Below the pieces are notes generated by a model. It did not search any database and was not told the DNA's origin. It was given only the letters and a program-made list of their open reading frames with translations. This document shows positions 1 through 13,221 of a stretch of DNA of 64,000 nucleotides, piece after piece. The stretch is from Juglans regia (taxonomy: Eukaryota > Streptophyta > Magnoliopsida > Fagales > Juglandaceae), in NCBI RefSeq assembly GCF_001411555.2, contig NC_049912.1:25553722-25617721 (forward strand). The letters are read 5' to 3'. The first letter of the stretch is position 1. Every line of letters begins with the position of its first letter. The translations under genes and the position numbers were made by a program.

Positions 1-140
1 TACAATCGTCGCATAATCGCTTTAAAAAAAAAGTGAATAAAACATGAGACCCACATATAAAAAAAAGATGGTGGATCCACTCTTTTTCAAAACAATTATG
101 CGGCGTTTATGCACTTCACAGTTATACGTAGAATTACTCT
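1..140. repeat. MITE-A copy, left end cut by window edge
   Basis: The right terminus, read on the minus strand, begins AGAGTAATTCTACGTATAAC and continues through a GTGCATAAACGCCGCATAAT-like stretch. It matches the terminal inverted repeats of the intact copy at 36812-36987. It lies inside the second intron of the O-fucosyltransferase gene, 7 nt past the exon 2 donor. Confidence 0.7.
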
Positions 141-147
141 AATTTAC

Positions 148-2377
148 CAGAGAGTCACCCTCAAGGCCATGTCTGTATAACAAAGCATCCCATTTTTCAG
201 CTGAGTTACGAGGAGGCCTTTTAACAAGCGGTACAGGCTTCCTGTTTAGCACAACAAGTGACTGCAGCAAACTAGTTTCACTTTCTGCTGCATCGGTTGA
301 AAGATATATAACTGATGCACTGGATTTTTCAACTACTCGAGTGATGCAGTCTGCAGCTTGAGGAATGGGGAAAAAGCAACTAGGCCTTTTAGCATTGCTA
401 GAAAATTAAACAAGAATTATTAGAGGAACTGAGATGATAAAGTCTTTCTCAGCAAGTAAACACAAACACGTGCATGCACAATATGCAAATAAAAGCCACA
501 TTTACTCAAAACCAACAAGCCGAACCAGATCTAATCACTCATATTGTTCTTTCTAATAGGAGCATGAACAAATATTGCTTTAACGTTATTTCTCAAAACA
601 TTATTAAAAAAATCTACTCCGTCAGTCATATGATTGCAAAATATCAGAGACAAGTCTTAACCCAACGGAAGGCCAAACAGAATCTATTTAAGTTATAGAC
701 CCCAGAATTCCCATCTCTTTCGGCAAGGATAAATGGAATGTCCAGCCTAAGGAGTGATGGAAATATCTACAATAAAGATGTGCATATATAACAAAATGCA
801 AATCACTAGCAAATGCTTCCAGATCATACATCTGCCTTTCCTCGCAGACTCGTAAGCTAGGATTTCTTGGCAAAAGCTGTGCATATGATGAATAACCATA
901 CATAGTAGGCAACAATGCGAAATTAAAGCATTATATTTTTAGAATCAGATTGCCTTTGTATGAAAATAAATTGAGGAAGGGGGTAAAATGTAGGAGGCAA
1001 AGAACAATTTGAAGTTTCAGGGATCAATCAATACGTCGAGGAACAATTACAACACATGCATAGCTATCAGAAAATGGCATATTTCCATGATGTCAAACCT
1101 AATTTCACATATTCATAATATTTGAGCAAAGAAGTGGGAAAGGGAAAACGTATAACATACCAGAACTTCAAGAAGCCGTGTCTCCGGAAGTGAAGTGCTA
1201 CGAAATTCTTTCCCAAGAATGTCTGAATGAAACGCTGGGCGGTAAGCATAATAAGACGACTCGGTTCGATGGGTGTCTTGCATTTATGAGCAAGGGGGCC
1301 ACCTGGCTGCATCACCCAATCTTGCTCCACATCCGCAAAGAAAATGTCTCCAATTGCAATAACATTGTCGTCTGAGGAGAACTTGGACTGAACCTCTTGA
1401 GCAGTTCTCTTGTTTGGCTTCTTAATATCCTCGAACCAAGCAGGCTCAGGCTTCCCCATCGAAATTCCCAACGATTTCAGCCTCTTGATACGCTCCTCAT
1501 CCACATAACAAGGCTGAGGCAGTGAAAAATAACATATAAACCTATCTATGTGCATGTGAGTCTTCTTAGCCTCAGAGAACTCTTCAAACGAAACAACAAC
1601 CTTTCTTCCAAAGCAGTCGTTAATGTGTTCAATATCAAACACCCTATGATACTGGTAATCTACTCTGGAGCTCGGAATGACCAAAACCCGGTTGAGTAGA
1701 GCTGCAAAGAACATGTGCTTCTCCAAGCAGATCAAATGGTTGGACATCTGCCCGGACACGCAAATCGCGAACAAGTACTTATTCGATTTCGGCTTCCACT
1801 CGATGGTTCTTCGTTCATTCGTCTTCTGGTCCACCTCTCTACACCTACCAAAACCATAACTACCCCCGAAATTAGGATCTTGAAAATCTGATTGGAACTC
1901 GGACAAGTTCCCGTACCGGTGGGACGACAAGAGTACCTGCTGAATCTCTTTATTCAAGGAAATCTGCTTGAGAACGTTGGATTTAAGATCTTCGAGCAAT
2001 GCGGTCGACGGTACGAATGAAAGGTTCTCGGTTCCCAATTGGGAGTTGTTCAATAAACTGAAAAGCCCTAATTGCTGTTGCCTCAACAAATAAAGAGCGC
2101 GCAATTCGGATTCGCGCAAGTGATCGAATCTGCTGTCAGAGGGGAAAAGGTTGCGGACGTCGGTGGAGAAGTAGAGGACGAGGATGGGAAGAGGAAGGAG
2201 GATGGCGAGGAGGTACCTCTTATTGAAGTGGAGGCGAAAACGGCGGCGTATTGAGGAGTGGAGCTCGTCAATGCGGAAGGCCGAGCGAGTGGGAGAAGGG
2301 AGGTGCTTGACGTCTTCGTCTTGTGCGATCAGGTTCCGGCGGTCTTCCTCGTCGTCCGCCGATGAATCTCTTTCCAT
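148..2377 (-). CDS. O-fucosyltransferase family protein (partial, 3' end outside window)
   Basis: Seen: exon 1 at 1161-2377 and exon 2 at 148-397. The splice joins codon TG|C, so the protein reads HFRRHGFLKFC-NAKRPSCFF without a break; at least 488 residues lie in the window. The N-terminus is a short acidic cytosolic tail, then a basic stretch and one membrane segment at about residues 55-71, the layout of a type II Golgi protein. The luminal part carries the plant O-FucT (PF10250) signatures HFRRHGF and FFPIPQAADCI, which form part of the GDP-fucose-binding region in this family. Exon 2 ends ...RHGLEGDSL at a GT donor, and the rest lies beyond the left edge. Known of the family: Golgi glycosyltransferases, mostly with unproven acceptors. 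The substrate cannot be told from sequence. Possible Arabidopsis counterparts, from memory, are At1g17270 and At1g53770. Confidence 0.9.
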
Positions 2378-3450
2378 TTCGCTTTAACTTTTTTTTCTCC
2401 CTGTACCCGGGAAAAATCACATTCCGACCGACGAAGGCGATACAGAATTACTAAATGAGGACGCCGAAGCTAATATTACTGTTTGAATTGCCGGAGTGCA
2501 TATGATACGAGAGAGAGGATGAAGAGTGATTGGAATGGAAGGGAGGAATGAAAGGAAAGAAAATGACATCGGTGGCACGGTGGGGTATCTATTTGCATCG
2601 GAGAATGGAAAAAGACCTATAACCAGTAAAAATGTTAAGGTCGTTTTGCAGTCGTTCTCTGACGGGATATTATTTATCTGAGTAATGTTGCATGAGAGCT
2701 TAACCGTTAAGCAACGGTTTTTAAGGTTATTATTAAAAAAAATTGTATTTATGTAAATTTTATATTTATTTATTTTTTAAAAAAAATTATGTGATGTTTA
2801 CGTTCTACGTATCATTTTTCTATTTATATAAGTAACGTTGAGTTAAGTAAATGGTAATCATTTTTTAATAATTTAATAATATATAAGAAGATAAGATGAA
2901 AATGAAGATTTAAGCGATGATAAATAATATTCCATACTCTTATATTTTTTAAGGAAGAATTATATATAACTTATCATTCATTAACACTTTGGCATCATTT
3001 TTATTTAGATCCCAATAGAAAAATAGATTTGTATTATATAACTTATTTCAACTAGTATTAAATGTTTTTTTTTTTTATATATCTCTCAAATTTTAAAAAA
3101 GTTTATAAATTAACATAATATGATGTGATATATTAAATTATAAAATTTTATCATATATTTTACCTATTACGTCAATTTATAAATAAATATATGGCTCACT
3201 TATAATTACAACGTTCTCTCAGTTACAAATTGATTTAGGTCTGTTTCCACTCTTCAGGCTATCATGGAGTGTAAGTGTGGATCTGCTTAAGAATGTATTT
3301 AGGATCGAAGCTTATATCTCACTTCATAGAATGCAGAAGTGTTAAGCAGAGGAAGGCCATTGGGTTGTACAGCTGTGATAAAGAATTGCATTATACATTC
3401 CCATGTTCCACAAACTGAAGCATAAGCTGTATTTAAATTTGCATTATACA
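2378..3450. other. Intergenic: upstream region of the O-fucosyltransferase gene and downstream region of the NUMOD3 gene
   Basis: No coding region is supported. The first 250 bases beyond the start codon are of mixed composition and should hold the 5' leader and promoter of the minus-strand O-fucosyltransferase gene. From about 2690 the DNA is AT-rich, with short relics of dispersed elements such as the TTATAAATTAA type near 3120-3190. The part near 3240-3450 is probably the 3' UTR of the NUMOD3 gene. Confidence 0.5.
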
Positions 3451-6400
3451 TTATACTTCAACGAGCCTTCCACGAACCCATTTTTTGGTTGTAGTAACCG
3501 ATGCAGACGGTGTTTCCTCTTTCGGGGACTCAACTTCGTCTCCATTTGGCACTGGCAGCGGCTGTCTTCCATGGTCACTATTGCTGTTCCAATTTGGTTG
3601 TCTGCTCATGGTGATTTCTTGAACATGATTGCTTCATTAGACTCTCAAAACTAAAACCAGACGAGTCAGCGCCGCTGAAGCTGGTTGGGAGCAGTTCTCC
3701 CTCCTTGTTCCTTAAATCATGTAGGGCGAACTTGCTAAAGTTGAAGTCCTCCTCCTCCCTTGGCACAGATGGGGTCCCGTTCACTTCTCTCAGCTCTGTT
3801 TGGTTTAAAACTTCAATTTTTGAACTTGTATCCTTCTCAACCTGGCTAGTTATTCCATTTGAGGCCGCTGAAGGGTATCCACCATTCTCATGAGAAGTGA
3901 TCTGACCAGTCTCTATGGATTGGATGGTTTGAATTGCTTCAGCTATAAGTTTTCTGGTTTCCATCAGGGAAGCTCGAGCAATAGGGCTCCTCATTGCAGC
4001 AACCTCAAGTGCCTTGGCAGCCTTCTCAGCTTCAACAATCAAAAGCCTGCAGATTGTTAAAGTGAAGATTTGTCATTAATTTTAAAGCAGCTAGGTTAAT
4101 AACAATCAAAGTAATGAGAAATACGTAGCCTTCTTAGAAGATGGGTAGCATTACTTTTTTGGGCAACTAGTAACATAAGAGTAATGATGCTTAAGCTTTG
4201 ATCAGGTAAGCAATGGCAGCAGTAATCAGACCATTAAACTAGTCAAGGTGATAAGTTGGTGGGCCAATTGTCCTCTACAGCTAAATTGCTGGAGAGATGT
4301 CTTCTATTCTCAATTGAATGGTTCTTTACTAATCATTTTTTTATAGGTCTTTACTAACCAAATTTAAGTGTGAAAATAGAGACATGAACTTACCTTGCTC
4401 GTTCAACTGCTTCAGTTTTCTTTGTTTCTGCAACTGCTCTCTCTGCTCTAATGTTTTTTATCATCTCCAACTTAGAACTTGCCAGGGGATCTTTGTATGA
4501 GGGTGCACCATTCCTCCTCAACCTTAATCGCTGTTTTTGGATTTTAGTCTCACCCATAGAAGAATTTTTTGTATCACTAGCTCTTTTTTTTGTGGGGTCT
4601 CTTCTAGACGTCCTTGTAACACCACTTAGCCTTTTCCTTGACCTTCTTTCAGTACCAGGTGGAATCCCATGATATTTAGCCAAGCCAGAGCAGACCCGAT
4701 CACGGTACTCCTGGTAAAATGCAGGAAAATACAAATTTGGAGAATAAATTGATCAGGTGCACAACTAATAGCACAAAGCATCACTATGAAGTAAAATTTC
4801 TACCAAGTTAGCATCATGTTGAGTCAAGTGGAACTTGGCTTCTAAGAAAAATTGAAAGATTCAGTCCAAGTAGCCCAAGGTTTTGAGCTGAAACTGACCA
4901 GCTAACTATAGATGATTGACCTAAGGGAGTATATAGGAGTACAATGACCGAGCAGCCCAAAGTTTTAGGACTCGTTTGGACACATGGAGTATCTCATAAT
5001 TCTATGAATAGTAGTGAAATAGTATGTGAATAGTAGTGAAATGGTTTGAGTTAAGATGTTTTATTGAATTTTAGGAATAAAAAGAGAAAAAGTTGAATAA
5101 AAATATTATAAAGTTAAAATTTTTTGAATATTATTTTTCTTTTAAGGTTTGAAAAAGTTGTATTGATTTTTGTTGTTTTAAAGTTTGTAAAAGTTGTAAT
5201 GGTTGGGTAATAATTAGATGAAAAATTTGAAGATTTGAAATTAAAAAGCGTTTTGCGTTTGAGTGATGTTTGGGAAGGAAATTGTGAGAAGTTTTGAGAA
5301 TTTCTCATCTCATCTCATTACCCAAACAAGGCCTTAGCAGAACATAAGGTCCGAAGCCAAGAGAGTACATAGGAGTACCACGATTGAGGACCAAATTTCT
5401 AGTAGGACATAAGCTAAGAAGAAATGAAGTATATAACTCATAGATGTCGAGCTCAAATGCAATTGACACGTTGGATATTGAGCCACTGTTTTAATTCCCC
5501 TTATATTGGCTGGACAATGTCGGACACAAAATGGGGAATATTTCAGATTTAGGTTGGAGAAAAAGGAAAATTTATTAAGCATACTTTTCATGTCCAGAAC
5601 CAACTTAATTCAGAATGGATTTTGCAAATACAACAACTACAACTGTTTCCCAACTTAAAGGGCCTTACTTTTCACTTGGACATGTGGACACTATAATGAA
5701 ACTCAGCCTTCACACTTTAGTTTCATAGGATTAGCTAAAAACAATGAATAATGTGTGCATGAAATCCTCTAATTTATAGAGGTGTTGTGGTATGCCCCAA
5801 GTACCATGGGTTGATTGGCAGTAGTTCTTTTTCTTTTTTTTTTTAAAAAAAAAAGCATTTTGTTTTGAGAAGTCATAATGAAATAGAGATGTTATGGTAT
5901 GGACCAAGTTTTACGCCTGGCACTTCATTTTTAAGGATAATACAACCACTCTCTTCCTACATTGTTTTAAGTTCCAAGATAGAGAAGTCACGACCTTCAA
6001 GAAATAATCCATGAGTTCCAAGGTAGGACATGCCTAGCAAGGTTAATGCAAAAAACATGAATCATGCAACTTCTTCTTAATACCATTCTGTCTACTTACA
6101 GGATCGGCCCATTTTGCAGAGATAGCTTCTGAAATTTTCCTCCTTTGCTCAGAGGACTTGGGTGCTCTCTTGCTACCTTTTGGCCTAGGCATTATCTTCC
6201 TTTGTTCAACACTCTTTAACCACTCAGCCCTGAGCTGTTCATCCAAGATCTTGTAGGAACCCCACTGCAGCTCTTCCTCACCAACAAAGCCTCGTTTAGC
6301 TGCTTCTGCAATTAGATTCTGCCACTCAAAGCAGCAACCTTCCTGCACAATCAGCTTCTCACGTCGCCTTTGCCATCCCATTCGTACCCCAACTGCAATT

Positions 6401-8615
6401 TTCATCCTTGTCTCTGTGCTGTACAATCAGCAAAAAGAAAGAAAATGAAGTAAAAAAAATTATGTAATGATATAAAGGGGATATTATGAAAACAAACTCG
6501 TGAACTCAGAATTTCTCCCAAAGTCGTGAAGACCCTAATATAAGCTAAATAAGAACTTTATTACACTACTTTAGATGACTAGGGAGTTTGCTAGAATTAC
6601 AAGAGGAAATGCTCATGGTAAATTAAAACACAAATAAACAAGATGGCATAAGACCTACCTCTGAGCATGTCCAAGGTTACTTAACTTCATTCTGACCTGC
6701 ACAGTCAAATTTCATTAAGAAATAAGAAATTCCAATTTTGCCCAAATGAACTGTATTTTATGAAAACTGATAATTGGAAAACATCTTCTCTTGTGCTCAT
6801 CAAAAGCTTTAAGAGTCTAAATCATGCCATTGATATCCCACCCTTTGGTTTGGCCATCTAAAATGTCATTGGCCTAAGGAAACTACTGGTTCAAACAAAG
6901 CATATTCCAATTTACAAGGGTACTATGATGGAAAGCCCCAGAGATTCTATGGGAAATTGGAGAATTAACTGCTTACGCATTTATTGAAGTGTGTACACTG
7001 ATCAGGTACTGAGTCTACCATTGAATATCAAACAGCCACTAACTCCCTAACCAACCTAAAGAATTAGCTTCTGCATCGGAATGTTTTATAACTAACCTGG
7101 AAATCTCATTGCAGTGGGGAAAGAAAACTCAATTTATTCAATGACAGTTGTTAGATACATGCAATGCTTTGACACCAGCATTTGATATCATTATAGATTC
7201 TCCAGATCAGAAGTACACTGAAAGGAATTTAAGGAAGGCCAACAAACGTGCCATGCATCCCTATATCTGACACCAGTAGCAAAGCAAAAAGGGTAAGGGG
7301 GATTTTCAGAGTCACCGGCAGGGACTTAAAAGAGTGACAGCAAAATTTCCCAACATTTTTCACTTACCAATTCATTACAGTTCATATTCTAACGTTTAAA
7401 AAAAAAGTTATGTACTAATGACCAATCACCATTCACCCTCCATGTGTGCCATAAGATAAGTACATGGTCCCGTTATTCATTTAATTGATGAAACAGGTGC
7501 ATCTGAAGATCAAGACTCAAAAATTGAGTAAAGGATCCACCAATATAATCTCTTCATTCTAAACATGCTAAGGTCATTTCAAAGGAACGTGTAAAATTAT
7601 TCTTACATGACATCACCTTAGGATCCTGCATTGCAAGTTTTGTTCTCTCTCTGATCCGTTGAATTGTTTCTGTGCATTATATGAAGATTTTAGTAAAGGT
7701 ACATCAAATAATGGAAACAGACTGATAAATCAAGAAGACGTGATCTCTAAATATATTATTACCAGCACTGTGCTTCCTGCCTTTGTTCCATGGCTTGTTT
7801 CCCTTATTTGCTTTGGATATTCTCGATCTTCTCAACCTCTCTCTCTCGTCAGATTCCCCTTCTTCACTTGAAAACTTGGGTTCCATCTTTGGAATACTTG
7901 AATTGACAACATCTTGTGAAACATTGCAATGCTTCTGTCCATTTTCATTCTGAACCAAACCCTTGGTTTCAAGAGTAGCGACTGCCTTGATCAGGAATCT
8001 ACCCCTTCGCACCTCTAAGTGTCTCACATTGAAGTTTAGTTCTTTAGAGAGACCCAAGCATATCCAAGCACCGGACAGTCTTTTATCGTTGGCAAAGGTA
8101 ATGGGAATTGATGAAAGTTTACCATGAATATGGTTTTGAGCCCTGAGCGCACATAAATGGCTTTGCAAGGCAGGCTGCGCAGTAGCAATCTCTACCGAAA
8201 GATACAAACATAACAATCTCAGTGGTTATCTCCGAGAGGAGTGCAAGAACACCGCATATTCTACATTCAGTTGCTGTATGAGGTATTAAATTATGAGGAG
8301 CACGTGGCATCATCATATAACTAACAAATGAAGTTTCTGGTTTTATTTAAGAGCAACTCGTGGAGATGAAATTGAAAACAACGCTTGAAAACCTAGCCTA
8401 TTGGGCATACATCAGTGACATGATAAAATGGACAATACAATAAACTGGGTTTTCAACTAAATGGGGAAAAATAGAAAATTTATTGAATAGAAATAACAAG
8501 AAATCGAACGTAATAGTTGAGATTGCAGATGAAAAAAAAAAAAAAAACAAAGAAAACAAAGATGGAAGAGGAACCATATAAAGTAGAGGAGAGGGGGAGT
8601 ACCCAGTAAAGGCAT
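3451..8615 (-). CDS. NUMOD3-motif protein, probably plastid-targeted; C-terminus likely frameshifted
   Basis: Seen: coding exons 8603-8615, 7763-8191, 7617-7669, 6659-6696, 6100-6418, 4394-4710 and 3578-4046, all joining in frame to give 545 aa before a stop at 3578-3580. The start MPLLE is made by a 13-nt first exon (ATGCCTTTACTGG) plus AG from exon 2. Residues about 130-200 hold the NUMOD3-like block (SKANKGNKPWNKGRKHS, then ETIQRIRERTK and STETRMKIAVGVR). A second basic block follows (MPRPKGSKRAPKSSEQRRKI ... AKWADPEYRDRV), then a charged, coiled-coil-prone stretch. NUMOD3 is a DNA-binding module of homing endonucleases; no nuclease domain is seen here, so this is a plant protein of unknown role. 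The N-terminus is basic and poor in acids, as in plastid transit peptides. After a +1 shift near 3615, an open frame runs to TAA at 3451-3453 and ends KKWVRGRLVEV. Possible Arabidopsis counterpart, from memory: At1g53800. Confidence 0.85.
4972..5336. repeat. MITE-B (GTTTGGA...GAGATGAG family), near full length
   Basis: Begins GGACTCGTTTGGACACATGG and ends CTCATCTCATTACCCAAACA followed by AGGCC, so the termini are inverted versions of each other. The inside is AT-rich, with TTGAAAAAGTTG-type tracts. It sits in the NUMOD3 gene intron between exons 5 and 6. Shorter relatives recur throughout the window. Confidence 0.65.
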
Positions 8616-9559
8616 GGGGGCTCATTCAGCCAAATCCAGACTTTAATGTCAATAGCTCGGTGAAATGTAGAGACTGCATAGCATTTGTTAAGAAAGCATT
8701 TCGTTTACATGGGATAACACTCGCTCCTTCTCTCCTTGTCGAAACGATGGTCACCGGCAAAAACACAATCTGGGTGGCTCCAGAAGAAACGCTGCGAGAG
8801 AGCCACACAGTATGCAGGCGCGGGATAACGAAGGAGCGACGCTATCGTAGGCCACAATCCCAATACGAAAGACCAATAAAACTAGAGAGCAGAGAAACCT
8901 TTGATATTTTAGGAGGTAGGCCAACCCATGAGCATCGTGGGCTGGCAATGTAACGTACCTAGGAATTGCAGGCCTTTACGGCGGTGCTCAGTCTTTTATC
9001 TTTTTGTTTTTAGGTCCACGTAGAGAAAATAAAACGATAAGTATTTAGAGACAAGGGTTACAGTCACAACAAAAAAATATTATAAAAATAAATATTAAAA
9101 TTGATATGATGTATATTAGATTTATATTTTAATAAAAATAATTTTATAATTTATTATATCACGTCAAATTACATTTTTTTGTAGATTTGTTTTTTTTAAA
9201 TCTCTTGATGACTAAAAATATTTCTAAAAATGATTATGAATTTGAAGGACACTTACATATTTTATACCCGATCAGATAATCATTTTCATTTTGTTTTTAG
9301 GTCAGTAAAATGGAAAAAATATCAATGAGATCCAATAATATTATATATTGGTGGAAAAACTAAAAGATCTCACAACTGTTTTGACAGATTCGATGAAGCA
9401 TTTCTTTTCAATTATTTAATTATTTTGTAATTAACAAAATATTTTTCTTTAATATTTTAAAAAAATATTGTCATCTTATAATATTACTATGAAATATATT
9501 TTATAAATTACTATTACTTATTATAAATAAATAAAGAAAATTACAAATACTATGCAATA

Positions 9560-9735
9560 AATGGTGGAATCCACATCTATCAAATCTTCAAAAAGTTAAA
9601 ATCATCTCATCTCACTTTTAAATCTAAAAACATAAAATTTTCAAAAATTATTTCATCTCACAATCTTACTACTATTTACATATTATTTCAACTCATATCA
9701 TTTTATTTGAGATCTGCTTATACGGTATGTTTGGT
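9560..9735. repeat. MITE-B fragment
   Basis: Contains CATCTCATCTCACTTTTAAAT and CAACTCATATCATTTTATTTG, the complement of the family's GAGATGAG end, around an AT-rich core. Confidence 0.45.
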
Positions 9736-9924
9736 TTTAGAAACTCTTTGACATTTTTTTTAGAGAATTTCAGTTTCAATTTAAAGATCTTTTAAACAGT
9801 TCTCCGGAAAAACAAAAATCATTTTAATCATTTGCCAAGGTTCTATTAAGCAAATACAAAAACCAAAATGGTTTTCACAAAAATAAAATATTTCACAAAA
9901 CTTTTAAGGCTAAATATTAAATAA

Positions 9925-10145
9925 AGTTGTGTTTGAGTAGTAAGGTATTTTCAGATATTCTGTGAATATTAATAAAAAAATAATGATAGAATATTGAATA
10001 ATAGTAAAAAATATATGAAAAGTAATAATAAAATAATAAATAATAATAAAATATTTTAAGAATATCTATGATATTGAAGTATTCTCAAATATTCTGATAA
10101 TAGTAATTTGGATATCAAAGTATTCTCAGCACCCAAATTAGACCT
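9925..10145. repeat. MITE-C copy
   Basis: Starts GTTTGAGTAGTAAGGTATTT and ends with AAGTATTCTCAGCACCCAAA. The core has repeated AATAATAGTAAAAAATATAT. The copy at 26503-26645 shares this layout, so it is a dispersed family and not a local accident. Confidence 0.5.
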
Positions 10146-10517
10146 AAGTCTACGTGGTTGGCCTTTTTGACAAAGTAGTCTTTGTACAACCTTGATAAAA
10201 TTAGTGATCCCGTTTCTTAACACGACAATATGACAACTTTTAATTTCTTTCACATTCCTACAACACACAATTTTTTCAATATATGCTGCTAATTCACTTA
10301 CACAATTCCCATTTTTGAACCAAAGAAAGGGGAAGAAAACATGCATAATTTAGGAAGTTTGTGCCTAAGTGCTATAGTCAAATGTTTGAATGGACGATTT
10401 GGCACCTCGACGCAAATGCATGCTACAAAGAATTATGTGCATTAGTTAACATAGCAACAACTAGCCTAATTGCATGTTCTCTGAACAAGTTGACCAAGAA
10501 CAAACAGAAGTACTACT

Positions 10518-10722
10518 GACGAGTCGAGATAAAAATTAAAAATTAAATAAAATATTATTAAAATATATTTTTTTAATATTATTTTTATTTTAAGATTTAA
10601 AAAATTTTAATCAAAATTAAAAAAAATTAAATTATTTATTATATTTTATGTAAAAATTTAAAAAAATTGTAATAATTAGATAAGATAAGTTAAAATAAAT
10701 TGTAAAAACAAAATAGGCCTTA
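10518..10722. repeat. MITE-B copy
   Basis: Starts with ACGAGTCGAGATAAAAATTA and ends AACAAAATAGGCCTTAATC. The core has TTAAATTATTTATTATATTT, shared with the other MITE-B copies. Confidence 0.5.
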
Positions 10723-12649
10723 ATCTCAACTATTTTTCGGCTTTTTCGACTCTCCTAATAGTCATTTATTTCATCCCCACACTTCCATTCCAATAAAGTC
10801 TACAAGGGTTGCCACCAAATTTATCCAAAAATGCCTCCCGATTTAGATGTGGAAAGAGAAATAATAAGCTTGTTAACAGTAGGTTGATCATGTTAGAAAC
10901 AATAAGAGAAAAAATAAAACAAAAAGTAGAATCAATCACACATGACACAAAGTATACGTAGTTTGCAAACATACCTATGTCTAAGAAATTACAGAGGATT
11001 ATATTTAAATGATAATTAAAGATACAATACAACGACATTACATGAGTTTAATACAATATACAGTAAATCTTAATTAACATTGGGTTGAATTAAGAGCCAA
11101 GTCTCGTTAAAAATCTACAAAAAAAAATCGCAACGGATCATTATCGGATCGGATCATCAAACTAAGCCGTCACATGCACAACCAAACTATACATAGAAGC
11201 CCAACAGATCAGGTTCTAAAGTATTTGAAAGTAGTTATTTCCTTGATTGAGATGTTTTGATGCCCTCTCTGTGGGAAGACAGTCACCCATCTTCCAACCC
11301 AAGAATGACATAATCATAGGCATACTAATTTGTTGCTCTCTATCTCATAGTATTTGTAGTTGGATAGAAAATCCTTTTACACTGGCCATCTTTCTTATTT
11401 AAAACTCTTTTTATTTTGTGCTCCTTTGTTTCAGGCATTTCATCAAAAAGCTATGGGGGGTAAAAACTTATGGCGGTGCCACTCGTACATGTTCATGTCT
11501 GTGCTTTTACCAAACTAACATCAATGGGCATCATGACCTCAAAAAAATCATTCCCTATTAATCATTGTGTCTTTGTTTATATTTTCTTACCTATATATAT
11601 ATAGATATAGGTGCTAATTCCATATTTGGCTTAAAAGTCCAAAATTGAGGCAAAAATGACGTGGAGTCTATGAATTTGAACAGCATCAAAATCCCTGAAA
11701 ATCAATATGTTTTCTCATTTTAAAAGAAAAAGAAAATTGTAAAGTTATTGAGAAATGTGCATGAATGTAATGACATCTTTTTTAATAAAAATTTACTATT
11801 TAATCATTATTTATTCTCACATTTAAAATATATAATTTTTATAGAATATAAGAATATTTTTCAAAAAATATGAGATATAGAATGATGAATAGTGACTAAT
11901 AAGAATAATTATTCTTTTTTATATTATTCAATAGTCTATTTACCAAAATATTTCCATATCATAATTTAATTAAAAGATAAATTTATAAATTTAGATTTTA
12001 TAAATTATATATTACCATTTAAATCAAATACAATTTATGGTTATCAAATCTACTTCAATTATGTGTTTGGATGGTAAAAAATAAAATTTAGACATAAGGT
12101 CTCAAATCTTGAGAAGATGGGTCCTGCTTTATAACTTCGTTTTTTTATTTTTTATTTTTACAGGATATAACTTTGTTATCTTAGTTCTCTTTACGAATAT
12201 GAAGATTTTAATCTTCTTTTTCGCTTAAACAAACTTTGTGCAATATTTAAGTCGTACAAATTTTGCATTGTCTACTTGTGAAAAAAATTGAATTCACTTG
12301 AAAATTTTATTTTCATAAGGTAGATACCATTTTTATTTTTAAATAGAACAATACAAAATCTACACGCTCTAAACTTATATCTAATAATTTTACTCTTATA
12401 ACAAAATTACTTATGCTTGTAACAAAAAACCAATTGGTCATTTTAGATTCCAAGGCCAAATCCGATAAAAAGAAATTGGAATAACTCTATCCTGAAGTCT
12501 CTATATCACACATCATTCACATGATATAATTTAATTTATAAGATGAGTTTTAAAATTTGAATCTTATAAATTAAATTATGTCATATGAGTAAAATCTTAG
12601 AATAAGAAATTGAATATGATGTGTATGAATTTGTTGCATAGTCAAGTAG

Positions 12650-13221
12650 GGGTGAAAACTGACGCTATCGGAGCGATTTTTTTTACCAAAACTATCGCCG
12701 ACCGATGAAGAGGATTTGTATGGAACAACCGATCGTGACCATACCAGTCAATGGGGAGGAGAAATACCGACTATATAGACTCCGACAGTTATTTGGAGGT
12801 TCTCGGTCAGTTCTCAGTTCCCCTAACAGCGAGGTTCGTCTGAGATAGTAGAGAGAGAGAGACTAAGAATCAAAGAAGAACAAGGGAGGGGAAGATGACG
12901 ATCTTAATTCGAAAAGACGCCATTTGCTTTAAAATCAAACATATCAAACAGCATCGTTTCAATTATATATATTTTTCCCAAACTGACGTTCCAAAACAAT
13001 GTGTCATTTTGTATATGTATAATTTTTAAAAAATATATAATTTATATAATCGATTGGTTCAGCGGTCCTTCAACTTCAAATTGGGACCTAACCGACCAAC
13101 AATGATTTTTACATAATTCTACCGCCGACTGACCAATTTTATGTCGATTTCAGTCGATTTCGTGCTCCGACAGTCGATCTGAAGTAGTCCTGATCAGTTT
13201 CTTCAATTTGTGTACACCCAT
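12650..13221. mobile_element. 572-bp non-autonomous element with GGGTG/CACCC ends and 12-bp target duplication
   Basis: The element starts GGGTGAAAACTGACGC and ends TTGTGTACACCCAT. The 12-mer ATAGTCAAGTAG lies directly on both sides, at 12638-12649 and 13222-13233. Inside are repeated CCGACCG/CGGTC words and a GAGAGAGAGA stretch. No open frame of note is present. A related copy lies at 36533-37163. Confidence 0.65.
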
